Of a DNA stretch of 64,000 nt, positions 12,181 to 23,054 are shown in pieces. The position numbers were made by a program, and so were the translations under genes. The DNA is taken from assembly GCA_030374765.1 (NCBI GenBank), contig JARGXX010000098.1, positions 496,001-560,000 on the forward strand. The letters are read 5' to 3'. Origin of the DNA: Agarophyton chilense. Taxonomy: Eukaryota > Rhodophyta > Florideophyceae > Gracilariales > Gracilariaceae. How positions within the stretch are numbered: the stretch's first letter is position 1; the number at the start of each line of letters is the position of its first letter. The notes beneath the pieces are model-generated. The model was not told the DNA's origin, made no database searches, and was given only the letters and a program-made list of their open reading frames with translations.

Positions 12181-12461
12181 TTAACTTTTTATCGGTGCTT
12201 TTGCTGGGCCACTGCTCTGGAAGGAGTGCTGTAATAGCTGTTTTGACATGGCCATCTTATTTACCAGGCTCTTCCACAAAACCCACGTAAGCTTTTTTTT
12301 CGAACTTCGAAAAATGAGGATGTTAAGGCTTTTGTAGTGCTACACTATCCCCACATCATCTGACTCCATCCACAGCATCCCACCGTAAGCTCCCAAGACT
12401 AGCTGTTCTCTTCATCTCATTCGAAAAGTCCTCAAATCTAGACTGAGACCCCGTACTCGAA

Positions 12462-15400
12462 TGGAAGAAGACGTTCAGACCGCGCGTGATGGCGCGCCCA
12501 CAGATCAAGTCGGGGTCGCGGAAAAGGAAGAACAGCAGGAAGAGAGTCTGCACTTGCAAACGTTACAAGTGGCGAGGATCCATATCACGGATGGGAATTA
12601 TTGAACGTCAATAACAAAACAATCAAGATGCATAAGAAGTTCACCTTGGATGTTCTTTCAGAATATGCTCGTCTCTTTTGTCGGTGTGCATTGGATCAAA
12701 TGCACACTGAACTTAATGTAAGGCACTCGTAGCATTGTCGGTCACATTGCATCGTACTGTTTTGTGATGAGTTGTTGCAGAAATGTTTAACTTTGGTGCA
12801 CGAAGGCATTTTGCTATCAGAGGGATCCGTGACGGCTTTGAAAATTTCGGGCATATATCAGTTCCTAGCCGTATTTGTATTCTCTCAGCGTTCCGGATTC
12901 AGCCTCTCGAAAAACATTTCCATGCTCGAGAAGCTCTACTCTTCAATTCCAATGCTCCGCGTAGTGCCCTACTTAAGTACCGACATTTTGGCATTCTCTT
13001 CCACTGGACGGGGCTATCAAGGGGAAGCGGTTTGGAATTCACAAAGAGATCAGACCGTCAGCTTGGCAGAATTTGAAAAAACGGCATACAGGATGTCCTG
13101 CAAAGTGTACCTGTCCTCGTGGCATACTTTTGCAACGCTAGATGATGACCTGTACGGAACATGTGCGATTGATATTCAGGTTAAGACTTTGAGAAGGCGA
13201 AAAGCAGACAAAGAAGGACACTGTGTGGATGCTATTGCTGACGCTTTATTTCGTGTTACACTTATGGTGCGCTTTCGAAGAAGAGGAGATGCTCAAGCTA
13301 TAAACGTAGAAAAGCTCATTGATGCTTTAATGGAGACAAATGGAGAGCAGTCTTTAGCATGTTTTAAGGTAACGGCCGACAAAAGTTATGGCAAGTTTTA
13401 TATGGTTCCTGCATTATCAAGACGGGGAATTGGATTTATTTTTACCATGCCTGAAAATTTGTTGAGGAGTCATCCGTTTGTCGGAATGTCCCATTTTATT
13501 ACAGGTAGAGAGGATCTAGAAGTTGAGAATGAAACTGAAGATGACTCTGTTGGAGATGAACAGCAGGATAAAAGGATAGACTTGGATTTGTAAGATCGTG
13601 CCGCAGCTTTTGTGATTGAGGACAGTCCCACATCGGGCCCACAAAGCAAGTACGCAGAGAAAATATGCCGCGAACAACAGTATGCTTCCAGGGAAACTGT
13701 AACAGCAGTTGTGGTTCGCGAGCGGGGGACGAAAGTCTTTTCTAAGATCCTCCGCATTGCGTATTGTCTTCCAGGTGGACTCGCTTCAGTCCTCAAATAT
13801 TGGGTAGCTGTTCCAAAAGGCCTATCTCATAGGGACATGTTGTTTAGTAAGAGATCGAGAGCTTCCCAGCTTATGTTACCATCTGCCGAATCCAGAGAAG
13901 GAAACGATGTGATTGAATTTCTATGCAATTCTACGTGCAAGGTGTTGGCAATAGAACAACGTTGCGCTAACTGGTTTCTGCTCAGACATTTTTGCATAAC
14001 TGAAACTACTGCGGGCGAAACACTTCTTGCAGATAGACAGGTGTGCTCTCTACTCGGCTTCAATGCTAGTACGAAATTATCTGTATCGACATGGGCGGAG
14101 AAAGCTAGAAAGCTATCAACATCTTGGTTCGGCTCACAGCGCTGAACAGAAGCCATGATGAGAGGCACAGAGAATGACGAAGTTGTACTAAAAGCCCTTC
14201 TGAAGAATGATTTTATTGTGGCACTACATGAATGTGGGATGCTCGCCGATGAAGAGAACCCTTGGATGGCATGTTCACCGGATGGGATTGCGCTCATTGA
14301 CCTCTCGAAGACCACATTTGTCGATTCCATACCACAAGAACAATATTTACAGGTTTGTTGCGTCGAGATTAAAACAAGCGTAGCAACCGCATCCTTGTCC
14401 AGAGCATTTCGAAATGCCACACTTGATTTGGTTTGTACAACAATTGGATATGAGAGTTTCAAGCAACTTATTACCAGCGAGTATGCAGGCCAGCTGATGC
14501 AGCAGAATGGTTGCCACGAGAACCAACTACTGCTTTTACATCATGTGCTCGGAATCTGCGTTGTTATCCTGCAGATTAGTTTATACTCAAAATTCTTCAA
14601 CAGAAGTGGTTCGAGTGTGTCTTAGACAAACGCTGGCCCCCTCGTTTCATGGGAACACGAAGATTCTCCTACCATTCCAACATTTGTAGATACCGAGACG
14701 AAGAAAGTGTTCAAAGACAGACTGTATTTCTGGAAACTAGCCAATGATCACGTCAAGCATAACGATTCCTTCCTTCCATTTAAAAATTTCAAACACAATA
14801 TGCAGAGCATTTATTCCAAGACGAAGGGAGGAAAGGATGGGAGCGCACGGGCGCGTGCACTACTCAGAACTTCTACCTCGGCTATAAAATGGGAGCAAAA
14901 ACTAGTTCGACAGACCTTGGAAACTCTTGTTGTCAATGCCTTTACAGCATGGAGGTTGACAGAAAATACAGATTTTGTTGATCATGGAGATCGCTCCCAA
15001 GATTTAAACTTGTTTCGAAATGCTTTAAACAAAGGTGAGTCATTGGCAGACTTTTGTGACGACGCTGCAGTCGGGCTTCGTTAGTATGCAGACAAAATTG
15101 TTGTACGGGAAAGACAGGAACGGGACCCTAGCGATGCTCTTAACCGTGCTGTCGTTCCTAGAGACGAAGCAAGCAGGGTGCGAGCACTGGCCAGCGTCCT
15201 TGTGAGACAGGAACGACGAAACAGGATACAATTATTTAATAGTGAGGATGGCACCAGTTTGAGGCTGAATGTGCACGGCAACAACCAAAAGCAGATGTGG
15301 AAGGAGTACTGGTGTGCCCTTTGTGAAACAAGGAGCGTGAGAGGGAGAGCTTTTAGAGGTCATCGTTCTTCTTTCAAGTGCTGGCATTGTGAGATACATT

Positions 15401-15639
15401 TATGCATTAGAACGCATGCAGGATTCAGACGGTCCTGCTGGGATGTATGGCATACGAATAGACGCCTCGATAGCCGTTCACCTTCGAGCTCTCCTCTTCG
15501 TATGATTAGTACCGTGGGCAGCGGGGAAGGAGACTATGGCACTTCTCGTTTGGGGTCCGCAGAAAATGCCGGAAGGCGACGATGCCGTTCTGAAGAGCTT
15601 GAAAACCGGTTGAGTAGATTACGTCCTCATAGAAGTTAG
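12462..15639 (+). pseudogene. ORF C: piggyBac-like DDE region fused to YqaJ-like nuclease and C-terminal zinc finger
   Basis: An acidic N-terminal ORF starts at ATG 12462. After a frame change, an exon reading HKKFTLDVLSEYARLFCR ends at a GTAAGG donor; the intron is 12718-12780, with acceptor TTGCAG. From 12781, frame 1 runs to 15639 with stops at 13591 (TAA), 14143 (TGA), 14623 (TAG) and 15082 (TAG) and no frameshift. Region 1 has LDDDLYGTCAIDIQVKT, RRKADKEGH, DALFRVT and VTADKSYGK, a pattern I associate with proteins annotated as piggyBac-derived in oomycetes and algae. Region 2 (14155-14560) has PWMACSPDGIAL, VEIKT and YAGQLMQQ, matching the D...E-x-K...Q order of YqaJ-type exonucleases. 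The C-terminus has YWCALCETR...SFKCWHCEIHLC followed by a histidine (DVWH), like the zinc ribbon at piggyBac C-termini. Catalytic aspartates were not assigned with certainty. Confidence 0.6.
12718..12780 (+). other. Intron in ORF C
   Basis: GTAAGG donor and GTTGTTGCAG acceptor; 63 bases containing an in-frame TAG (GGCACTCGTAG). Removal joins ...HTELN in phase 0 to KCLTLVHEG. It shows that ORF C was spliced by the nuclear machinery when active. Confidence 0.6.
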
Positions 15640-15678
15640 AAATGCCGTAAAAAATCCGTTTTTGGGACCTTTTTTTTA

Positions 15679-15696
15679 TGTACGATGTATCGTACA
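15679..15696. repeat. Palindrome copy 3 (TGTACGAT-GT-ATCGTACA)
   Basis: Exact reverse complement of copy 1, with identical arms, 40 bases after the ORF C stop. A TATATAA lies at 15722-15728. Confidence 0.8.
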
Positions 15697-15882
15697 TTCT
15701 ACAAAAAGGCTTTTTAGAGAGTATATAAGTTGCGTTTTTCTTTGTTCCATTTAGATAGCAAAGTGTGCTGCGAAAGCCGTAAAAGTTATCCTCCGGCTTC
15801 TTGGAAAGCCCTAAATTGCTCCATGACTCTCAGAAACGGAAACGAATAACGTGCTGCTGAACTCCTGATTTGTAAACATTAA

Positions 15883-15900
15883 TGTACGATACATCGTACA
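15883..15900. repeat. Palindrome copy 4 (TGTACGAT-AC-ATCGTACA)
   Basis: Identical to copy 1 over 18 bases and followed by TTAA at 15901-15904. Its inverted context (TACGATGTATCGTACATTAA on the minus strand) resembles copy 2 with its following TTAA. Confidence 0.8.
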
Positions 15901-15956
15901 TTAAAAAAAATACTAGGGATCTCCCTTGACAAACACTGCGCTAGAAAGGACAACTA

Positions 15957-17736
15957 CAGTGACCGAAATTACAATAGAATACCCCCATGTTTTTTCATTT
16001 CCTCGGTCAGTTTGGACCTTCATCCATTCATATTTAGCCACACGCTCCTGTACTGTTGTGAGGGATTTATGACACCTATAACTTTCAGCGATAACGTACA
16101 GACTATGTGATGTAGTACGTTACCTTAAATATCCGAATGGTTGCGTAGTACCCTTATATAAAGCCCCCACAATATTCTCGGAGCTCTTCCCAGAGCTCCC
16201 GGCAGACCATTTGTACCGACTATTGTTTGTTTTGAGATTGTGCCCACCAATGCACACGTATGAACTTCAACAACATGTCCGAAGCTCAACTTACAACTGT
16301 ATCACACATAAACGGAAAAAAGGAAACCAAAAGAGTGGTTTTTTACCCAAGTGAATGAGAAACGGTAACTCAGACCAAGAAATTGGAATGGAACAAAAAG
16401 TTTTTATGACCGTTATAATCAAACTTTCTATCAATAGAGAAAAAAGTGAACTTAAAAGAATAGTTTGCATCTTCTTCTTAACTTCTAGTTCTCTACGCGG
16501 CCTAGAATAGGTAGGAAACCTTGTCGAACCCCTGATGAAAAAGGTACCATTGATGCTCTTTTTACGGAACATTTTTTTTAGCAAAATCGTCAAGAAGACA
16601 AATCGAAACCGAAAAGTTGTCGCAGCTTGCCTCAAGAATAGAAAAGAATTCAGAAAGAACTACAACACAAATAACAATTGTTAGTTATCTAAAAATCCCA
16701 ACGTTTTCTTCTCCGCGAAGCAGCAAGAGAAGAGTATTCTGCATCATAACTAAAAAATAATCTCAATTTACCTGTGACTACTCGGCGTGTGCAACAGGTA
16801 TTGAATAAATCTACAACTATGAAGTACATGAAGATAAAAAAAAGAACCGGAATTGATGCCGAGACATGTTCAGGGAAGGCTAGAGTGGGCACGGAAAGTT
16901 CACGGGTTTTCGATTGCTCAATGGTCTAAGGTTATATTGTCTAAGGAAAAGAATTAAACTTAGATGGTCGGAATGGATTTAACTACCAGTGGCATGATCT
17001 AAAAAAAGAAGAAAATGTCTTGTATAGGCAACAAGCTGGTGGGGAAAGGAGTTATGGTTTGGGGTGCATTTTTCGAAGATGGATACAGTAACCTGGCTGT
17101 TTTGATTGGAAATCGAAATTCCAAAAAGTATTGCAATACTTTGAAAACATATTTGCTTTCACCATCTTCAAATGTTTATAGTGGAAGCTGGATTTTCAGA
17201 TGGACAATGCAGCTATACACAATTCAAAATACACAAAAGAATGGTTTGGATCTAGAAGTATTGAAGTACTGAAGTGGCCTGCACGCAGTCCTGATTTAAA
17301 CCCTATCGAGAATACATGGGAGGTTTATCTCGTGCCGTTTAGGCTAACGCAAGGCAATTTACTGATATACAATCCCTTTAAAGCGCTATTATTGAAGATT
17401 TGGAAAATGGGTCGACTTCTGAAGTTTAATTTGCTAAAAAGTATAAAGAGACGTTCATTACATGTGTTAGAAAGAGGTGGGAAGAAGACGAGCTATTAAG
17501 ATGTTATCATTGCATAACATGAATGAAACAAGGTTTGTTGTTCTATTCTAATTTCGCACTCTACAGTAGCATTTGCTCGTTATCTTGAAAACACAGGACA
17601 GTTTTTAAAAGATGGAACTAGTTTTGATGTTTCTTTTATTTGGTTTCTACAAAGGCTACGTTTCAACTAAAACACTCAAGAAGAAGTCAGACAAAATAAA
17701 GAATGTGGGGATGTTCTATTCTAAATTCGGTCACCG
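15957..17736 (+). mobile_element. Tc1/mariner element with recognisable ends
   Basis: TA at 15955-15956 is followed by CAGTGACCGAAATTACAATA. The right end, read inverted from 17736, is CGGTGACCGAATTTAGAATA, with TA at 17737-17738. These give about 30-base imperfect terminal inverted repeats and a TA duplication, both typical of the superfamily. Length is about 1.78 kb with one transposase gene. A similar sequence at 17540-17572 looks like a subterminal repeat. Confidence 0.8.
16290..17499 (+). pseudogene. Tc1/mariner transposase, frameshifted
   Basis: Reading across frames on the plus strand gives the family in order: a helix-turn-helix remnant; RRVQQVLNKSTTMKYMKIKK at about 16788; HVQGRLEWARKF; then NLDGRNGFNYQWHDLKKEE near 16965; GVMVWGAF; and the C-terminal WPARSPDLNPIENTWE at 17276, which carries the last catalytic acidic residue region. 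Frameshifts and stops separate these blocks, so it is not functional. Known role: DDE/D transposase that cuts and pastes at TA. The NLDG-N-GF-YQWHDL signature resembles mariner families in fungi, oomycetes and algae. Confidence 0.8.
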
Positions 17737-17786
17737 TAGTATCAATAAAACCTTTGTTTGAAGACTGGCTTTTTTGGTGTGATATA

Positions 17787-18385
17787 ATGCATTTCAAAAA
17801 CATATTCCTCGATTAAAACTGCACCGAAACGGCATTTCATGTACGTTAGAGGTTTTACACCAAATTAAAACCATCAAGCCAAAAACGTTTCAAAAGTACA
17901 TCCTTTATACAATCATTAGCTCAATTATGGCTCCTGGCCCCCTCTTACACGTTCTGTACAGCTGCAAATCATGGAATTAGTTGATCAGCGTATGATTCCA
18001 GCAGACATAGTACGCAAAAACTCAAGTGAAGCCAAAAAAAATCAGCAACTTCATGAAAAACCCCGCTATGTACAAAAATAAGCGTTCAACTGGCCGACCT
18101 ACGTCACTTTTTCCAGCCAATAAACGTGTAATTAAGCTTAAACACTTCTATAACACTTAATCTTGTGAAAAAAATGTCCAAAATATAAATTTGCCTCTTT
18201 GCAGATCTACTTTATTGCATTAGATTAACAATCAAAATAAATTCAAGTTCTCAGAAATGAGGAAAACTTTTTTCTAAAAGATAATCAAAAGCACAATCGT
18301 GTAGAATGGTGTACTAAAAGGCTAATTGAAAAAATGATTGGAATAACATTATCTTTTCTGATTATAAAGGTTAACTTTGATAAAC
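17787..18385 (+). mobile_element. 5' half of a second mariner-type element
   Basis: It starts with TGCATTTCAAAAACATATTCC, the same end family as at 1303. Broken coding follows: MKNPAMYKNKRSTGRPTS (linker with the GRP box), RVEWCTKRLIE, then in another frame NDWNNIIFSDYKG, the region around the first catalytic D. It stops where copia sequence begins near 18385, so its 3' half was lost or is displaced. Confidence 0.6.
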
Positions 18386-18389
18386 ACTG

Positions 18390-20268
18390 GACTGCCAAAC
18401 CGAATGCTGGCTGACCAAGAAACAGCATTTGGCCTTCTTTTCTTTATCATTGCAGCCCTCTTCAATGTTCATGTTGACCGAATTGGGATTGAAGCGTACT
18501 CAAGTCTTGGCATTGGCGAAACGCGTCACCAGCCTCTACGGTGACCGTATGACAAGATACTCGGCCCGAACTCTTGAACAGACCCTTAAGTTTCTTTTGC
18601 TATTGCAGTTAAAGCAATAAATGATACCTTATGGCTTGAAGGTCTCGTTCCTTCTGCATTAGTTTTTGGACATTATCCGAAACTTCATACTCAGTCTGAG
18701 CTCCCAGATCAACAAGCGACGCTAGCATCTGGAGCCAAGATTTTTCGAAGGGCGAGGGAAGAGATAGACAAAATGATGACCAAGCTCCGTATAGATCATG
18801 CCTTAAGGCACAGAACATCACCGGCGACTGACAGATTCTAGAAGATTGGAGACAAGGTTTTAGTTTGGCGAGAAAAGTCGTAGACAGTCTTATGGGAGAG
18901 CGGATTGGTCCGTGTACCATCAGCAGCTTCGAAGAGTCTAGAAGACTTTTCAATGTCCGAGACGTTCGTATTGGAGCAGAAAACCCATTTTCTCTTGCAC
19001 AGGTTAAGAAATATTATGAACCCGTGACATTGGAACACTCATCCTTTGCATATCTTCGACAGAGCCTAAGGCTTTCAGCTTCTTCTGAAGAATCCAATGT
19101 TCATCTGACGGATTTTTTGCACAAAAAGAACTCAAGAGCCATGGCACATAAGATGATTTGAGCCAATGGACGGGAGATCAAGAACCTGCTGAGCAGGAGA
19201 ACTTTCAAGGTCTTATTGCGAGAGGTTATCCCGACAAATGAAAACGTCCTATCTGAGAGAGTTGAGCTCGAAACTAAGTCTACTGCAGATGGGAAAGTGG
19301 AGTACAAAGCTAGATACGTATTCGGCAGACATCGGGATCCCATGAAAAAAATGATGGTACATTCCACAACCACGTTACAAACTTCATCAAACCAGGAACC
19401 TGTTAGAAATGGTCGCAATGTACACGTTTGATATCTGGGCCTCTGATATTTTTGAAGCCTGCCTTCAATCAGCCGAGCCTATCATTCGCGAGACATTCAT
19501 CAAGAATCCTGTTCCTGATTTCGAACTGGATCCTTTTCAATGCCTTAAGATGGTTAAACCACTGTATGGGTTGTGTGATTCTGAAGATTTATGGCACCAA
19601 ACCATGGAAGATCATCATACCGAAGATCTTGGCATGGTACCAACTCGATCGTAACATGCTCTTTATACCCACATAAAAGAGGGTATCGTTAATGGACTAT
19701 CTGGTGGTTATGTAGATGGTCTTTTGCGATGCAGTGACTCTTCTAGAAAGGAACAATGCAAAAAGACGAAGAAAAAGTTTGGAAGGACGGACTAGATGTA
19801 TTTGCTTGCAACTTCACTGGGTTTTCGCTCATTCGTAAAAAGATGGACCATAATACAGAAGCAGCACGAGTATTTGAGAAAGCTTGAAGAATTTCCAAGT
19901 ACCGAATCTCTTGGTGCTTTTCAATCTATGCACATGAGACTAGCTTGGATTTGAAACACCAGACCAGATTGCCAGTTCAAAATATCACAACTAGCAGAGA
20001 TCACTGAAGAAATATTTGATAAGAAAAAGGTTAAGATTATCAAGCAACTGAACAGAGCTGTTAGTTATGCGAAATCAAACCCCGTATCGCTTCGTATACC
20101 TCCCTTAAAGCTCAATTCCTTAGAAGTTGTTGACTTTTCGAACTCTTCTTTCCACAAAAATCGTGACTTATCTTCGCAATTAGGCCACATCTACTTCATC
20201 GGTGACGATACCGAAACCGTTGCTCCAATTCATTTTAGATACTATAAATCTAAAAGAGTTATCCACTG
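18390..20268 (+). pseudogene. Copia-type pol, first part (integrase C-term, RT, RNase H N-term)
   Basis: Broken reading frames in order: LADQETAFGLLFFIIAALF (integrase core/C-terminal side), FSLAQVKKYYEPVT, then RT remnants (LKMVKPLYGLCDSEDLWHQT), and RNase H motifs (DFSNSSFHKNRDLSSQLGHI and FRYYKSKRVIH). The gag, the first part of integrase and the 5' LTR are missing, so the copy is 5'-truncated against the mariner relic. It stops at 20268, exactly where a gypsy element has inserted, and continues at 27053. Confidence 0.75.
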
Positions 20269-20273
20269 AGCCA
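20269..20273 (+). repeat. Target-site duplication AGCCA (left copy)
   Basis: AGCCA directly precedes the 5' LTR (TGTGG...) and is repeated at 27048-27052 after the 3' LTR (...CCACA). Removing one copy and the LTR element restores the copia frame. Confidence 0.85.
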
Positions 20274-20815
20274 TGTGGTATATTGAGTTACACCACGCAG
20301 GTAATGATACCACTTCTTGGACCTGGGTGGTTGCCGGCATGCGCCGTGTAATACAGTGGTTTATAGCAATACGATAGCTTTTCGTTAATTAAGTATAAGA
20401 TAGATAGGATTAAGTAGATAGGGAACCGCACCTCAAGTGAGCCTCCCCGTGGCGACGTGGCGGGGAGCGCCACCGTAAGTCGGGTGGCAGGTGAAATATA
20501 CATCTTCACCAAGCATGGTCACCCCGGTCACTATTGTAAAGCTAAGCACCTACTAGACTACTTATTTCTTTTTGGTTTCTACAGTCGACCATAAAGGCAA
20601 GTCTAGAGTCCGTACGGGGTTTTCGGACCCGCGGGCGCTGGGCACCACCGTCTACCACCGGGGTCTCATTTCGCTCGCCGTTCCTGTGGCACCCTTCATT
20701 GGCTAGTGCTGCCACACCTTACAGGTATCTTCAATCTCTGCCTCATAGGTCGAGCCCGTTGTGCGCTCCTTACAATCGACATATCTTACATCCCCGCGAC
20801 AGTTTCGGTTCCACA
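20274..20815 (+). repeat. 5' LTR of gypsy element 1
   Basis: Starts TGTGGTATATTGAG and ends CGGTTCCACA, so the termini are inverted (TGTGG/CCACA). It aligns over its whole length with 26510-27047. Confidence 0.9.
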
Positions 20816-21217
20816 TTTTGGTCTGCCGATTTAGAATTTGGTGTTTCCCACGTTTGGAATTGAAATAGAGGATTTGGATTTGAATCCGTACCGTCTGGTG
20901 AAGGAGTCACTGAATTAGCAACTGCTGACTCATTAGCTTACCTTAATGGAGAAAACATCGAAAAAAGCGCCTAAACGCGCCACTACAGCGCCTAGCGCAC
21001 CAGTTGGTGGTCTCCACCCCCTCCCTCCCCCCGGGGAGGACCGGCACATCTAATTCTGTAGAACCCGGAAGAACTTCTTTAAAAGCCGAGAACCACTCAG
21101 GTCGATGCTACAGGAAGAGAGACAGAAAGTCTTTCAACAGAAGCACGAAATTCCAATGTGGTTGGACAAAATGATGAACCTCCTGGCCCCCCTCTAGACA
21201 TGGATTGAATTACGCGT

Positions 21218-22310
21218 GTGGTGGAGGTTCGTATCTATGAGGAAGTGATGGAACGTGTGACGGTATTTATCATCAACTACCTCGAGCGAGAGGTAAGAGG
21301 ACAAATCGACCAATTGGTGATGCTATCCTTACAGAATCATGAGGTTTCCCAACCCGAAGTATGGGCGAAAGCAAACACCGTCAAGGTGAAGACCCGAGCC
21401 TCTTTTCAGGAAACTCATCGTATTCTCCGTGATCTGAAAACTAACATTTCAACTTGGCAAACTATTGAGAAGCCACAGGACCCCATTCGGAGAGGGGAGG
21501 AGCTTCCGAAGATTCAGGGCCCAGGATATTATTACATACCGGAACCTGTTGGTAGAACCGCGCTAGAAACCATCGGCGGAGACTCTGGTGGTAAAGATAG
21601 GTCGTCAAGCTCGGAAGAGGAGCGATACCCACCACCATCTGGTAAGAAAAAGAATAAATCCAAAAGGGAAAAAAGAAAGAGGTACCGATCGGACCCTGAC
21701 TCTTCGAGCTCGGATACTGATTCTGGTGGGTCAACAGATGACAACAGGGAAGTTTCACGTAAACACAGAAAGGATTCCCGTCGTAAGAATGGGAAGAATT
21801 AACCGCCAGGGTAAGACCAAACAGTATGACTCGTCGGGGTCAGATTCCGACCCCGATCTCGACCTACAGGTGCTCGTTCCGTTGAACGAATTTCTTAGAG
21901 AGGCAGTTGACTACCATACCTATAGGTTGGAGAACAAGAACTCTGAGTATACCAAAGAGGTTTCTCAGAAGATTACTAAGCATCACCGGAAGCTTAGTTT
22001 TCAGATGGGGGATACCCTTTTTTCGGGAGATGACCCTATCGCTATAATGGACTTCCTTCAGAGGTTCAAGATAGCATGGGACCAAAATGGGTTTTCGGAA
22101 GGTGCCGCGATAGGGTTTTTTCAGTTTTACCTAAAAAAACAGGCCCCCGACACGTTTCACAGCTTATAGGGTAAAAGAATGGCAATGGTTGATGAACTGA
22201 CGGAAATGCTGACGACATACCCACAGGTGGTGAACGTCTTCTTAGAAACCTATGCAACAGATGAGGTGATTTCAGAGGCCTACTCTGAGGTGCTCACCCA
22301 CCGTCAACGA
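21218..22310 (+). pseudogene. Gag of gypsy element 1
   Basis: 21218-21802 encodes a 194-residue frame with a helical N-terminal part and then a serine/basic tail (SKREKRKRYRSDPDSSSSDT). The continuation in another frame (21840-22169) includes DTLFSGDDPIAIMDFLQRFK, which resembles the capsid segment GLTFSGNDTILIFEFLHHF of gypsy element 2. It is frameshifted and ends in stops. No zinc knuckle was found here, unlike in element 2. Confidence 0.6.
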
Positions 22311-23054
22311 GCATGACAAACCGAAATAAATTATGCACACTCGCTCTTGGCGACGGCGCCCCCATGCGGTAGCGATTTAACTACCACGCGGTTGAAATCA
22401 ATGTATTCTGGTAACATTGATAAACCAATAAGGGGACAGGTAAGGAATTACCTTGGTATAAATCGTAAGATAGATTACAACGCACTGGCGCGTTATGCGC
22501 AGAGCCCAGGAGATAAGCTACGAATAGGGAAACGGACAGTGGAACCCACACCGAAAGGGACAAAAAACAAACCGAAACGGTCATTCTTCGGTATGGAAGA
22601 AGAATCCTGGACCGATGATGGAAAATACGTACATACACCTCATGAGCAAGCAATTCATCTGATCCACATCTCTCAGGTCGGAGAACATTCGTTACCCAGT
22701 TCCAACTGGTCGAGTTCAGTACCTAGTAGGATACCGTCGGAACCGCCGTCGACTCTCTCAACTAATGTATCCGCTCCACCCCACCCGGTTTTTGCAGTAA
22801 CATATGCTAACCGAATTCGTGGGCGGCCCTTATAAAGAACGGCAATACCATTCCCTAGTAAGGTCCGACCTGAACCAACCACAATGTAATTACTAGACCC
22901 CGCAACGGGCGCCCTACTTTGCTGGTTTTGTTTATCTCCTCACCACTTGGCAAAACAGTGTAGCAGCGTGGCTCCCCAATAAGAGCAATGCTCCCAAAGG
23001 TGCGGTGGCAGAACCAGTTGGAAGTCGTCGATCTCCAATCCGCAGGGGCTCGGC

